Notes: generated from the letters alone by a model not told the origin. 64,000 nt of DNA from Monoplex corrugatus (GCA_030674185.1 JAPXFY010000026.1:53011246-53075245), one strand, 5' to 3'. Shown: positions 1 through 9,337, counted from the stretch's first letter. Made by a program: numbers and translations.

Positions 1-312
1 TGGCACTAGGAAATGAGATACGCAAAAGCAATTTTAGGTAATTTAAGCCCATTTTAATATATGCTTGAGTATCCTTAGTTATGTTAACTTTGTATTCAGG
101 TATTGTTTTTAAATCCCCTGTGTGATAAATCGGACGGAGTGGTCAACACCAGGGGCATCTCCTTAGATTATGTGTGTGAATACATTGATATGTGTACTTA
201 ATTTTCTTTTCCTTTTTTCCTGTTGAAGTATTGTGTATGTATTGAAATGGTTATAGCCCTGATATGGCTCTATGCAGTCAGTTGGGCTTTAAACAAAAAT
301 AACAAAAAAACA
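1..312 (+). repeat. Family A retroposon, 3' part, cut by window edge
   Basis: This is the 3' half of a dispersed repeat (family A) seen nine times in the window. Shared landmarks are a CCAGGGGCATCTCC block, a TTAGATTATGTG block, the segment GGTTATAGCCCTGATATGG and a final TTTAAACAAAAATAACAA tail. The A/C-rich tail and a 12-bp target duplication around another copy (45910-46492) indicate a retroposon. No tRNA-like head was recognised. The copy lies in an intron of the RalGDS-like gene or upstream of the exons visible here. Confidence 0.75.
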
Positions 313-563
313 GTTTATCTTTCCCTGTGCTGAACAGGGTCAGATACCCATTCAGAGCTGAGTGGACTTGATGCCGCACGCACACTTTTTTAAAAAAAAA
401 AGAGATTTATACCCTTGCAAATGCATGCAGTCAGCTTGGAGCTTTGGATCTCTGCGTTCACATCAGACCGCTAAGATCATGTAAACCTATGCACAAATCT
501 TGTATGCTGTCAGGGCCATGTGGTTATGCCTGACTTACAGGTTCTGTGCTTTTTGAACATAAT
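313..563. other. Intronic spacer
   Basis: No coding signal or recognisable repeat beyond a short A-run near 394. It separates a family A copy from an RTE fragment. Confidence 0.4.
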
Positions 564-874
564 ACTTCAGTCTGTAGCAAAGCCAGAACAAGATTGAGGC
601 AGCGGAGATGTGGTTTCTAAGAAGAATGTTGAGAGTTCCATGGACAGCAAAGAAAACAAACAAGACAGCGCCTGGTCACAACAGGAAAGCTGGAGGGAAA
701 GAGAGCACCAGGTAGACCCAGGGAAAAAACATTGGACGGACTTGCAGGATGGCTGAAGACCAAGAGGGTGGAAGATGTGCTTGTGGCAACAAGGGACAGA
801 TGCATGTGGAGGGCCATGATCACCAATGCCATGTGGCGGGGCACATGATGATGATGATGATGACTTCAGTCTGT
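564..874 (+). mobile_element. Truncated RTE LINE copy with 12-bp target duplication
   Basis: The target duplication ACTTCAGTCTGT occurs at 564-575 and 863-874. Between them (576-862) lies the 3' end of the same RTE-type LINE that is nearly complete at 49570-52376. It encodes the tail after the reverse transcriptase (the 'VPWTAKKTN' region) and ends in a (GAT)n tail after GGGGCACATG. The copy is 5'-truncated. Compared with the longer copies it also lacks about 100 bp between the 'KKTN' codons and the 'LVTTGKLEGK' codons. Open frames on either strand here are remnants of the LINE, not genes. Confidence 0.88.
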
Positions 875-1092
875 CAGCGGTCAGAAACATTTTAGTGAAC
901 ACAAGGACAGACACTGAGACAGTGACAATGTTGTGTGCTGGGACAGCTTCACACAGTTTCTAATGCAGTATAGAATGAAAGTATTAACCTCTTCAGTGCC
1001 ACGGACGCATAAATACGTTATGATAATGTGCATCTCATTTACCAAGGACATATATGTATGTTCACATCACAAGAATTTTCCTACCTCCATTT

Positions 1093-1237
1093 TTAACCCT
1101 TTGACTCCCACCCCCTGTCCACCAGCATCCTGCATTGTCAACCATGCTAGCATGCAGGAAGACGGTGGATAGGGTGAGGGAGTCAAAGGGTTAAGTTTTT
1201 GCAATTGGTGGATAGGGTGCAGGAGTCAAAGTGTTAA
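1093..1237. mobile_element. Palindromic TTAA MITE, partly degraded
   Basis: It begins TTAACCCTTTGACTCCC and ends with the reverse complement (GTCAAAGTGTTAA). Internal arms read CACCAGCATCCTGCATTG and GGTGGATAGGGTGAGGGAG. It belongs to the dispersed hairpin family described at 23332-23530. One internal arm has been lost in this copy. Confidence 0.82.
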
Positions 1238-1588
1238 GCTGGAGAATCCCAGTTCACATGAAACAGAACGCTCTGTCCATCTACATGAATTATGCATGCG
1301 GTCAGCAGCCAATCACACTTTGCTACGGTCACTGCACTGCAGCGTTTGTAACTACCACCTCAGAAATGTTAACCTTTCTTGAACATTGGCTGACAGTGCT
1401 TTGACAGACAGCATGTTGCCACTGTACTTGGCACTGAAGGGGTTGATACAGTATGTAAACGTATTGCTGTCTTTAAATTTGGAATATCCAGGAAAAGATT
1501 GTTTTTGTCATTATAACTTAATCTGTATCATTGAAATTATTATTGTTATTAACCATCTTTTTTCTATTTTGTCTTCTTTGTTCCAAAG
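1238..1588. other. Intron sequence before RalGDS-like exon
   Basis: No repeat was recognised. It ends in a T-rich tract and the acceptor TTCCAAAG at 1581-1588, which fits a 3' splice site. Confidence 0.5.
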
Positions 1589-1741
1589 ATGTCGCACTCT
1601 TCCTCCACGTCTTCTGTGCTCTCATCAGACAGCGACACGCAGTCCGCATTCCGGACATCCGACACCTGTGTCATCCGCGTCAGTCTGCACAACTCTGAAG
1701 ACTCGTCTGAAGTCAAGACACACGTGTATAAGAGTATTATG
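1589..1741 (+). CDS. RalGDS/RGL-family Ral-GEF, exon encoding start of Ras-association domain
   Basis: This exon is 51 codons, phase 0 at its 3' end. It encodes a serine-rich linker followed by 'DTCVIRVSLHNSE...VYKSIM', the first beta-hairpin of the C-terminal Ras-association (RA) domain of RalGDS-type exchange factors. The closest recalled match is vertebrate RGL1 ('DTCIIRVS...YKSIML'). The acceptor is AAAG/ATG at 1588/1589 and the donor is ATG/GTCAGT at 1741/1742. The frame joins the exon at 3851 without a break. In this family the CDC25-like catalytic domain activates Ral, and the RA domain binds active Ras/Rap at membranes. The catalytic and REM domains must lie upstream of the window. 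The ATG at 1589 is inside an exon and is not the gene's start codon. Confidence 0.88.
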
Positions 1742-2243
1742 GTCAGTGGATTGAAGAGAAGAGGAAGAGAGAAAGAGAATGTCTGTGGGGGGTTGTTTGG
1801 GTCAGTGTTTGAATTTGTATGCAGGTAAACACTACTGTTGATAAAGTCATAAAGGTGAGGTGATAGAGACATCAACTTTTCTCAGGGTCAGCATCACAAT
1901 GGTGCCATCTACTCTCTGACTGTTTTACTTTCGGCATATAAAGAGGAACAGAATTTGGGGGGTACTAGTGCAGTCTTCCAGGTACTTGGCAACCATGCTC
2001 AAAATTGTGCTTAATCTCCGTTTTTGGGCTGAGTGGTCAAATGCTGTACTTGTCTCCCTGCTTCAGCTTCTGTCATCATAATGGAGACGGTTGTTACCAG
2101 TGTGAAAAAGTGATGTCCGAAAACTTTTCATATGAATATTTGTTTACATAGTGCTTAACTACTTTTGAAATGTTGAAAGCTATCAGAGTGACCGGTTATT
2201 AACAAACCAATTCTTATGACTTACCATCTGGAGCTGGAACTGT
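1742..2243 (+). other. Intron of RalGDS-like gene
   Basis: It runs from the donor GTCAGT to the RTE fragment. No further exon or repeat was recognised. Confidence 0.5.
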
Positions 2244-2675
2244 GTGTCATCATCATCATCATCATCATCATGTGTCCTGCCGCCTGGCTTTGGGTATCAT
2301 GGCCCTCTGTACGAATCTGTCTTTTGTCACTGCAGTTACATCTCCCACCTTCTCTGTCCTTAGCCACTCTGCAAGTCCATCCAGTATTTTCTTCCTGGGT
2401 CAGCCTGGTACTCTCTTTTCCTCCAGCTTTCCTGTTGTGACTAGGTGCTCTAATTTCTCTTGCCTCATAAAGTGTCCTAAATGTTGCTCATCTTTTCCTA
2501 ATCTTCTTCATTAATGTTCTTCTCGAGTCTGGCTCCTTCAAGACTGTCTTGTTTGTTTTCTGTGCTGTCCATGGAACTCTCAACATTCTTCTTAGAAACC
2601 ACATTTCATTATTTCATTTGCCTCAGTCTTGTTCTGACTTTGTGTGTTGACTGAACATGCTTCACACCTGTGTGC
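2244..2675 (-). mobile_element. RTE LINE 3' fragment
   Basis: Read on the - strand, this is the C-terminal part of the RTE polyprotein ending in the (GAT)n tail, seen as (CAT)n at 2249-2273. It matches the 49570-49990 part of the longer copy, including the AAAGAAAACAAACRAGACAG segment. It is 5'-truncated. The apparent poly-histidine frame is only the (CAT)n tail. Confidence 0.85.
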
Positions 2676-2834
2676 GTATAGCCAGAAACCTCATATTGTT
2701 CTGTTTGGCTCTGTAAGTAAATTGTTGATAACCTGATTCACATGTACTGTTCACATGTGCATATATTGGATATTGCTGTTTGAAAACATGTGGCAGATTG
2801 GAACAATATTTTCATTGAGTGCGCAGATGCACGT

Positions 2835-2925
2835 GGTGTGTGTGTGTGTGTGTGTGTGTGCGTGCGTGCTGCGTGCGTGCGTGCGCTGCGTTTTCACTCT
2901 TTGATGTAACGTGTGATATTAGAAG

Positions 2926-2976
<51 letters not shown>

Positions 2977-3039
2977 TGTGTGTGTGTGTGCTGTGGTGTG
3001 AGTGTGTGTTGTGTGTGTGTGTGTTGTGTGGTGTGTGTG

Positions 3040-3074
<35 letters not shown>

Positions 3075-3175
3075 GTGTTGTGTGTGTGTGTGTGTGTTGT
3101 GTGTGTGTGTTGTGTGTGTGTGTGTGTGTGTGTGTGTTGTGTGTGTGTATGTGTGTGTGTGTGCGTGCGCTCGCA
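2835..3175. repeat. (TG)n microsatellite with GTGTTG interruptions
   Basis: About 340 bp of TG dinucleotides are broken by TGTTG and TGCG variants. Cys/Val and His/Thr open frames on the two strands are repeat artefacts. Confidence 0.97.
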
Positions 3176-3270
3176 CACGCATGCGTGCGGACAGTAAGTA
3201 GTTTTATGATAGTGTGTTCATTATCTGCATAGGTCTTAGCACCAATCTGTATAGATAAAAGTACATTTTA

Positions 3271-3424
3271 TTTATGTATTCATTCAGCTATATATGTTTA
3301 TTGATTTATGTATTCATTCAGCTATATATGTTTATTGATTTATGTATTCATTCAGCTATATATGTTTATTGATTTATGTATTCATTCAGCTATATATGTT
3401 TATCGATTTATGTATTCATTCATT
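3271..3424. repeat. 34-bp tandem repeat
   Basis: The unit TTTATGTATTCATTCAGCTA plus 14 bp starts at 3271, 3305, 3339, 3373 and 3407, about 4.5 nearly identical copies. It lies in the intron just before the decayed exon copies at 3537 and 3686. Confidence 0.93.
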
Positions 3425-3536
3425 TGTTTGTTTAAATCATCAGTTGACTTGTACCTATTTTCCTCATGTGTTGTGTCTTTCCACCCAATGCAGTTATTCA
3501 ACCAATGCACTCATTCAGTTGGTCTTTTCTGCTTTG

Positions 3537-3596
3537 TTGAGCAACACAGACCACACACAGTGATACAGAAGGTGTTGCTGTGTGTAGGTATGCTTG
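3537..3596 (+). pseudogene. Decayed duplicate of the RA-domain exon (copy 1)
   Basis: The sequence from TTGAGCAACACAGACCACAC matches the start of the real exon at 3851 (TTGAACAACACGGATCACAC). A 4-bp deletion after 'DHT' breaks the frame, and a stop follows immediately. No acceptor AG precedes it, only a T-rich tract. The similarity continues into the flanking intron shared with copy 2. It is the first of three tandem partial copies spaced about 150-165 bp apart. Confidence 0.72.
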
Positions 3597-3685
3597 TGTG
3601 ACTGTTGTTATGTTATGATTTATCTGTTTATTTGATCGTATATGTAATAATTTATTTATTAGTATTCCACTCTATTATTGCACAG

Positions 3686-3760
3686 TTGAACAACATAAAC
3701 CACACAAGCACAGAGATAGAAAAGGTGTTTAAGAAATATAGTGTGTGTGTAGCTATACTT
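3686..3760 (+). pseudogene. Decayed duplicate of the RA-domain exon (copy 2)
   Basis: It starts directly after TTGCACAG, the same acceptor sequence as the real exon, and reads 'LNNINHTSTEIEKVFKKYSV', against 'LNNTDHTNTVVEKVLEKYSV' in the real exon. After 'YSV' the similarity stops, the frame reaches a stop codon within a few codons, and no donor lies in the equivalent place. It looks like a tandem partial exon duplication that never had, or has lost, its 3' half. A cryptic acceptor remains, so use as an alternative terminal exon cannot be excluded. Confidence 0.7.
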
Positions 3761-3850
3761 GTGTGGCTATTGTAATTTTAGTATTTATTTATCTATATAT
3801 TGTATGATTTAATTGTGTAGTTAATGTCATTCCCCTTTTGTGTTGCACAG

Positions 3851-3959
3851 TTGAACAACACGGATCACACAAACACAGTGGTAGAGAAGGTGCTGGAGAA
3901 GTACAGTGTGGAGGACAAACCTGAAAGCTATTGCCTGTTGCAAATCTTGCCTGATGGAG
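3851..3959 (+). CDS. RalGDS/RGL-family Ral-GEF, RA domain middle exon
   Basis: This 109-nt exon has acceptor TTGCACAG/TTG and donor GAG/GTAAGT. It encodes 'LNNTDHTNTVVEKVLEKYSV' then 'EDKPESYCLLQILPDG', plus one base of a split Glu codon. This is the central alpha-helix and following strand of the RA ubiquitin-like fold. The pattern matches RGL1 (a T/S-x-x-VI/VV helix followed by 'Y.L.Q'). It joins 'YKSIM' upstream in phase 0 and 'ELLIPERANVFYAL' downstream in phase 1. The two preceding tandem copies (3537, 3686) are decayed. Confidence 0.9.
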
Positions 3960-3986
3960 GTAAGTACATGGGGCAGTTCCCCCCAT

Positions 3987-4019
3987 GGGGATGCCAGGGA
4001 CTCTTTCAGTATGAATAGT
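3987..4019 (+). repeat. Family A retroposon, 5' end (split by insertion)
   Basis: GGGGATGCCAGGGACTCTTT followed by CAGTATGAATAGT is the family A head. The rest of the copy resumes at 4818 after an inserted element. The 8-bp TGAATAGT is duplicated at 4012-4019 and 4810-4817. Confidence 0.85.
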
Positions 4020-4809
4020 CAAGGCTCCCAATTTTCCGATATTTCTTGGAAGTCCGAGAAAATCCACAGGCTGCTTCTGAGGGGGAAAAAAGTGCTTTCC
4101 AAGAAAACAAAAAAGTTTGACTGACAATTTTTTTCTTCTGTGAAACAGATCTCTAGTAGCAGACAATGAAACTTCGGGAAGGGGATAAGTCACTTCCGGT
4201 GGTTTTTTGTTTGTCAGGCGCGGCTTGCCATCAGAACCGATTGCAAAACTTTTGAAGACTGTGACCATGTCTCGAGCCAGTATTCTGGAGAGAGGGTCTA
4301 CCGCAGCGAAAACGTTTGACAAAGACAGCAAAAATGAGTGGTGTTGGGAATGGATTTCACAAAAAAATTGATGTCATGGAAAAAAGCACATGGCTTTCAA
4401 AAATAGCAGAGACTGGCATAGCCTACTGTGTCTTGTGCCAGAATGAAGTTAATTAAAATAGCTATAGTTGAGCAGGTATCCACGAACTTTCAGACCATTT
4501 CAAGTCAAAGAAGCACCAGATGAGGTAGAAAACTGTGAAAAACACTGAAGCTGTTCAGTCTAGGTTGTTGTTTAATGTTTGTTGGAGCATACAGTAGAAA
4601 AATACCAAATTATTTTTCTTGAAATCTGACACCAGTGTGTTTAAATTATTTGCTTCAGTACAAAGGATCATAAACAAGCCCAAAGTTGTGCCAGATAGTG
4701 TCAGATTGCACTCTTTTGCATCAGTATTCAGAAATATTTTCTGGGGGAGCATACCCCTGGGCCCCCCCTAGATTTTCAGAGATTTTTTTTCATTTGGCAT
4801 TTGGAGGCC
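4020..4809 (+). mobile_element. Deleted hAT-like element with BED zinc-finger remnant
   Basis: This 790-bp insertion is bounded by the perfect 8-bp duplication TGAATAGT, the size expected for hAT transposons. Ends are imperfectly inverted (CAAGGCTCCCAA versus GGCCTCCAAATG). At 4334-4530 the + strand encodes a broken BED/TTF-type finger: 'YCVLCQNEV', then stops, then 'LSDHFKSKKH' (C-x2-C ... H-x5-H). No catalytic domain remains, so it is non-autonomous. A 3' segment (about 4671-4735) recurs at 39583-39645. Confidence 0.75.
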
Positions 4810-4817
4810 TGAATAGT

Positions 4818-5320
4818 ATCCCCACCTTTTAGAAATTCTGTTCTAGAAATTTCCTTTTTCTGTCACTCTCTTTATTTCTGCCTTGTTCCTTTGCTTTCTG
4901 TCATTTCTTCCTATCATTTTATGCATTGCTGGTCCATTCACCTGTATGTGTTTGATAAAGTCTTATGTACTTTCTCTTAGGACCGATTATTGGGTACATG
5001 TATTAAGTGCATTTTTGGCTCTAGGGAAGTGAAATATGAGGAAGCAATTTTTGGTAATTTAGACCCGTTTTTATATGCTTTAGTGTCCTTAGTTATGTTT
5101 GAATTTGTATTCAGGTATGTTTTTTAAATCTCTTGTGTGATCAGTTGGATGGAGTGGTCAATGCCAGGGACATCTCCTTAGATTATGTGCGCGAATGCAT
5201 TGATATGTGTACTTGATTTTCTTTTCCTTTTGTTGAAGTATTGTGTATGTTTTGAAACAGTTATAGCCCTGATGGCTCTACTTAATCAGCTGTTCTTTAA
5301 ACAAAAATGACAATAATGAT
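4818..5320 (+). repeat. Family A retroposon, remainder of the split copy
   Basis: It continues from AGTATCCCCACC through the TTTCTGTCACTCTC, CCTGTATGTG, TTGGCTCTAGGGAAG and GCCAGGGACATCTCC landmarks to a tail of TTTAAACAAAAATGACAATA. It is orthodox family A apart from the hAT-like insertion near its head. Confidence 0.83.
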
Positions 5321-5334
5321 AAAGGATATGGCAA

Positions 5335-5547
5335 TTGAGGGCATGCAGGCTCATAATGTTACAGGCACACAGACTTGCAGTCATAGTCATGCGTATTTAC
5401 AGGCATACAGACATGTAGAGAGGCCCACAGACATACAGACATGTAGAGAGGCCCACAGGCATACAGATACCTCACAGGCATGCAAAGTTGCAGGCTTTGT
5501 GGCTCACAAGCCTGCAGATTGGCAGGCATATAAGCTTTCAGGCATAT
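5335..5547. repeat. Degenerate minisatellite (GGCATACAGACTTGCAG-like), left part
   Basis: Irregular units of roughly 17-24 bp contain GCAGGC, CATACAGA and ACTTGCAG. The same repeat resumes at 8468-8650, on the far side of a SINE that itself contains a piggyBac element. The array was therefore split by insertion. Confidence 0.75.
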
Positions 5548-5558
5548 AGACTTGCAGA

Positions 5559-5643
5559 GCAGGCGCCAGTAGCTCTGTTGGTTTGAGCGTCGGATTCACA
5601 TGGTAATGGTTGTGGGTTCGAATCCTGGGGTGTGCTGCATTAA
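5559..5643 (+). mobile_element. tRNA-derived SINE, head (split by piggyBac)
   Basis: It contains an A-box-like TAGCTCTGTTGG and a perfect B box GGTTCGAATCC, spaced as in tRNA genes. There is no 3' acceptor-stem closure, so this is a SINE promoter head and not a functional tRNA. A flanking duplication AGACTTGCAGA lies at 5548-5558 and again at 8468-8478, beyond the SINE tail. The SINE is interrupted at TTAA (5640-5643) by the piggyBac transposon. Confidence 0.78.
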
Positions 5644-8295
5644 CCCTCTCCCATTTGCATAGCTCGCAGTGAAACTTCCCCTAGTATTCGTGGTTTTTCA
5701 GCTTTTTTCAAGGAAAATATGGTTCATGTACGCTATACAGCACTACTCAGCTGTCATTTGCCGTAGAGCAACAATTTTTGGCAGAAGTGTTTATGAGTGA
5801 ACATACTTTGGTTTGCATTTCAATATGTGTGTCTCACTTGTGGATGTCGTGTTGTTGTCCCCTCTATTGTCACATGTCACAGGTGTTTTCGAGGTGACAT
5901 CATAATGTTAGTAAAGATACACGGTGTAACATGACATACAGACGTTTGTGAGTTACAAACAATACAGAGAGGCCTACCTGAACTTGTCCCATCACTCCCG
6001 TCACTATGGTAATCCATGTGAATTGTCACAGTGTCACCAAACATATCGCCAACTATACATGTTTTCAGTCAAAGAACAGGAAAAGTACTACAAACTAACA
6101 CTGTTACACAGTCTACTTTGTACACTTTATGGAGAAAAACAAATAGTTATATGTATATATATGTATGTATCTGAGAGTACAATCATGTCGGTCACTGCCA
6201 GTGTGCTGGTTGGTTGTCATTTTATCTGAGTCATTTCAGTGTCACAAAATTGTCAACTTTCAGGTGCAGATCCTAACTTGTTTGCGTGTAGTTATTGGTT
6301 GTTGTTTTGGTGCACAAGATTGCTGTCATGGTAGTCCCTAAAACAGTCACGGCCGACACGACACAGTGGAACTTGACAAAATCCGCACTGAAATGACGTT
6401 TCTATCTGTCGATTTGTGGGTGTCAGTCGCCCTACGATGACACACTAGCGACAGACTCTTTTGCGTCCTTCTATCTTGATCAGTTTGTGGTGGTCGATTG
6501 TTTGGACAGCAATCGGAGCCTCGGGGATTTGTTTCCGCTTTCCTGTTGTCTTCTTACGGCAAGTAAATCCACCCCTCAGTTGGTCGGCGACATCAGCTCG
6601 GAAGGAGAGATGATCGTACCTTTTCTTGACACGTGGATCATGTGTCGATTTCTCCCAGGTGAGAAAAGCCTGTACAATGCATAAGTTGACGAAGGAATTG
6701 AAGATGTACTTCCACCATTTCTTGTTTTTATGTCCCACGGGATAGTAGGCCATGTACTGGTCACACTTGTCAACGCCACCCATGTACTTATTGTAGGCAG
6801 CGATGACAGTGGGGATCTCTTTGTCACCTACGGTTGATTTGCTCGGTGGCTGATTGGTGCTGAGCATGTAGATCTGGCGTTTGTCTTTGTACACGGTGGC
6901 CATCAGAGAACTTTGTTGCACCTGTAGCAGATCACCTCTGTTGGGTAGTTTGGCCGCCTTCACCTCGTCAGGAAGTCCTTTGCGGTTTGGCATGATTGTC
7001 GCACAGGCATAGGTCCCTTTGCTGGACAGGTGTTTCAAAAGGGGCACTGACGAGAAAAAGCGGTCAAAATAAAGGTGCCTGTGTTGGTTGTAGTAATCTG
7101 AGGCCATTTGTTGACCACCTCCTCCCCCAGGCTGATGTTGGTATTTTGGCGCTATGACGACCCGTGTAGATGTCAAACGCCACACAGTATCCACTTTCTG
7201 CATCACACAGTTGCCACACCTTGATCCCCCACTTGGTAGGTTTTCCGGGCATATACTGTTTGAAAAACACCCTCCCTTTGCACCCAATCATTGATTCATC
7301 AATGCTCAAGTCACGGCCAGGGTTGTATCGTGACTTGAACAGTGGCTGGATAATATCAATGAAAGGCCTGATCTTATACAGAGGGTCGTAGTTCGCACTG
7401 TCACGCCCAGGTGTGTTCGATGTGTCACGCAGGTGAAAATACTGATTGATTTTCAGAAACCTTGTTTTAGGCATAATACTGCTAATCCAAGGGTCATTGA
7501 ATCGTGGATCAGTCGACCAGTACATATCAATCCGCGGTTTACGGTTGATTCCCATCATAATAAGGATCGACATGTAGGCACATATTTCAGTTGATGATAT
7601 GTCTCTCCACAATGGATCACTGGCCAAGCCTCTAGCTACAATCTTCTGTTTTGCATACTTGTTAGTCTCCTCTGCCGCCGTTTGAAAAAAAGATTCCGGT
7701 AGAAATAAAAAAAAATAATCCAAAGGTTTTGCATTCGCGGGCAATGCGTGTGAAGGGCCAGTTTCGAGATGGAATTCGTTCACCCGGCTTGCTACAGCAG
7801 CGCGTCGCCACGTCGTCTGCAAATCCGCTAACGGCATATTGTCTTCAGGGTCGCTTTCTTCTTCGCTTTCCTCCTCATCATCATCTCCTTCAGCAACATC
7901 AATTTCTACATCTGATTCTGCATCTTTTTCTTTTTCCATCTGCTCCATTTCTCTCAAAATAATTTCTAATTCCTCCTCTGTATACTCCTCCCATTCTACT
8001 TCTTCGTGCTGCGTCACCATCTTTCTCATTCACACGTACACAAGAATGGAATGCGGTCATTTCCTTCTGTCTTGTGAATGATGCCAGTGGTGGTGTCTTA
8101 ATTTAGTGTTAATAGTTCATTGGTCCTCCGTGGACCTACCCGCCAAATTTCATTCATACAGAGTGAGCTAGTTCAAGGTTACAGCGTGATGGAAAAGTAC
8201 TGGCCATGTGTGCAAACATGCGGCCGCTGCGGCCGAGTGAACAGATGCGGGAGAGCTGTGTTTGGCCGGATGCAGCCGGAGTGAATGGGATAGGG
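5644..8295 (-). mobile_element. piggyBac transposon, 2652 bp
   Basis: It is bounded by TTAA at 5640-5643 and 8296-8299, the obligatory piggyBac target. Terminal inverted repeats read CCCTCTCCCATT on the left and CCCTATCCCATT on the right (reverse complement). It encodes one transposase on the - strand (6445-8029). Intact termini and only one frameshift point to a recent insertion. It lies inside a SINE in the last intron of the RalGDS-like gene, on the strand opposite to the gene. Confidence 0.95.
6445..8029 (-). pseudogene. piggyBac transposase, single frameshift
   Basis: The first frame (8029 down to about 7146) begins MRKMVTQHEE and has a strongly acidic N-terminus (residues 12-62). The transposase core follows, including 'LSIDESMIGCKGR', where D244 is the likely first catalytic Asp of the DDD triad. 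At 7143-7146 an A-run of four shifts the frame. The second frame (to 6445) carries 'LYFDRFFSSVPLL' (second Asp) and 'YNKYMGGVDKCDQ' (third Asp) and ends in a basic tail. The total is about 525 residues, within the usual range of piggyBac proteins. I see no cysteine-rich C-terminal finger. The enzyme would excise and insert DNA at TTAA. One extra base in a homopolymer could also be an assembly error. Confidence 0.92.
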
Positions 8296-8467
8296 TTAAA
8301 ACTGGCCTTCTCACCATCCCATCTTTACATCATTGTTGTTCTGGTGGTGTCGGTATAGAATTAGATAGGTCCCACTTCCCCCACTTCCCTGGGATGGTTA
8401 TCCCTGTCGGCCATATCACCTGAGGTGGGTGTCGACGTAAAAACTGAACCAAATCAAAACCAAAAAA
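8296..8467 (+). mobile_element. tRNA-derived SINE, body and tail (continuation)
   Basis: It continues the SINE of 5559-5643 after the piggyBac. Landmarks are CATCATTGTTGTTCTGGTGG, CCTGTCGGCCATATCACC, and an A-rich tail of AACCAAATCAAAACCAAAAA ending at the 11-bp duplication AGACTTGCAGA (8468-8478). Total SINE length without the insertion is about 255 bp. Confidence 0.75.
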
Positions 8468-8650
8468 AGACTTGCAGACTTACAGGTGTAGATTTTTAGG
8501 CATGCACATTTGCAGGCATTCAGGCTTGCAGGCACACAGGCAGATTGCAAGTACACAAGCTTGCAACCACTGTATACACTTACAGGCATGCTGATCTGCA
8601 TGCCACAAAAATACACAGTGTGTACAGACACAGAGACTTACAGTGTGTAC
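8468..8650. repeat. Degenerate minisatellite, right part
   Basis: CTTGCAGACTTACAGG, GGCATGCACATTTGCAGG and GGCATTCAGGCTTGCAGG units match the array at 5335-5547. It is the far half of an array split by the SINE. Confidence 0.72.
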
Positions 8651-8653
8651 AGA

Positions 8654-8741
<88 letters not shown>

Positions 8742-8760
8742 CTCTCTCTCTCTCTCTCTC

Positions 8761-8833
<73 letters not shown>

Positions 8834-8898
8834 ATACAGTCACACACTCTTTCTCTTTCTCTCTGTCTCTCTCTCCCCCTCTCTCTCCTGCTCTCTCT

Positions 8899-8972
<74 letters not shown>

Positions 8973-8980
8973 GTGTTTCC
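8651..8980. repeat. (CA)n / (CT)n compound microsatellite
   Basis: About 110 bp of CA, then CT, CA again and about 150 bp of CT-rich repeat. It ends about 210 bp upstream of the RalGDS-like terminal exon. Thr/His and Ser/Leu frames here are artefacts. Confidence 0.97.
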
Positions 8981-9191
8981 CCCCCCCTCCACCTTGGTGT
9001 AAATGAACAAGTGACAGTTGACTGCCAAAATATTTACAGCAGTCATACAGATTTCCTTTATTTTGTGAATGTTCGGGCTTGAAAAGGGATGAGGGTGAGA
9101 AGATATGGATAGAAAGTGGTATGGATGGTATACATTGTATTTACACATCTTACCAGCAGCCGATATGTTTTTGTGTTTTCCTCACTCTCAG

Positions 9192-9337
9192 AGTTACTGA
9201 TACCAGAACGCGCCAACGTGTTCTACGCCCTGAACAATTCAGTGGAACTGAACTTTGTGGTTCGGCACCACTCCCAACAGCAGACACTGAAAGACAAAAA
9301 GAAAGGGAAGAAACGTATGAAGAAACTCTCCCTATGA
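9192..9337 (+). CDS. RalGDS/RGL-family Ral-GEF, terminal coding exon
   Basis: The acceptor is CTCTCAG/AG. The first two bases complete a Glu codon from the exon ending at 3959. The exon encodes 'ELLIPERANVFYALNNSVEL', then 'NFVVRHHSQQ', and a lysine-rich tail 'KDKKKGKKRMKKLSL' before TGA (9335-9337). The first part matches the last strands of the RGL1 RA domain ('ELVIPDSANVFYAMNS...'). The basic tail could contact acidic membrane lipids, as inference. The stop sits a short distance past the RA domain, as in vertebrate RGL1, so the protein end looks genuine. Confidence 0.9.

Noticed and set aside
567..914. 115-codon open frame on the - strand
   Set aside because: Antisense of an RTE LINE fragment bounded by target duplications. 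No independent coding signal.
1564..1875. 103-codon open frame on the - strand
   Set aside because: Antisense shadow of the RalGDS-like exon at 1589-1741.
2242..2514. Small protein with a histidine run
   Set aside because: The histidines come from the (CAT)n tail of an RTE fragment on the other strand.
2819..3232. Cys/Val-rich and His/Thr-rich open frames
   Set aside because: They translate the (TG)n/(CA)n microsatellite. Similar frames at 8480-9082, 18377-18806, 25126-25709, 31704-32119, 32885-33570, 38930-39414, 39641-39981, 42133-42559 and 45492-45752 are rejected for the same reason.
3789..4331. 180-codon open frame on the - strand
   Set aside because: It runs antisense across a real RalGDS exon, a family A head and the hAT-like insertion. 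No coherent protein.
5559..5640. Functional tRNA gene
   Set aside because: A and B boxes are present, but the acceptor and anticodon stems do not close, and the sequence continues into a SINE body flanked by target duplications.
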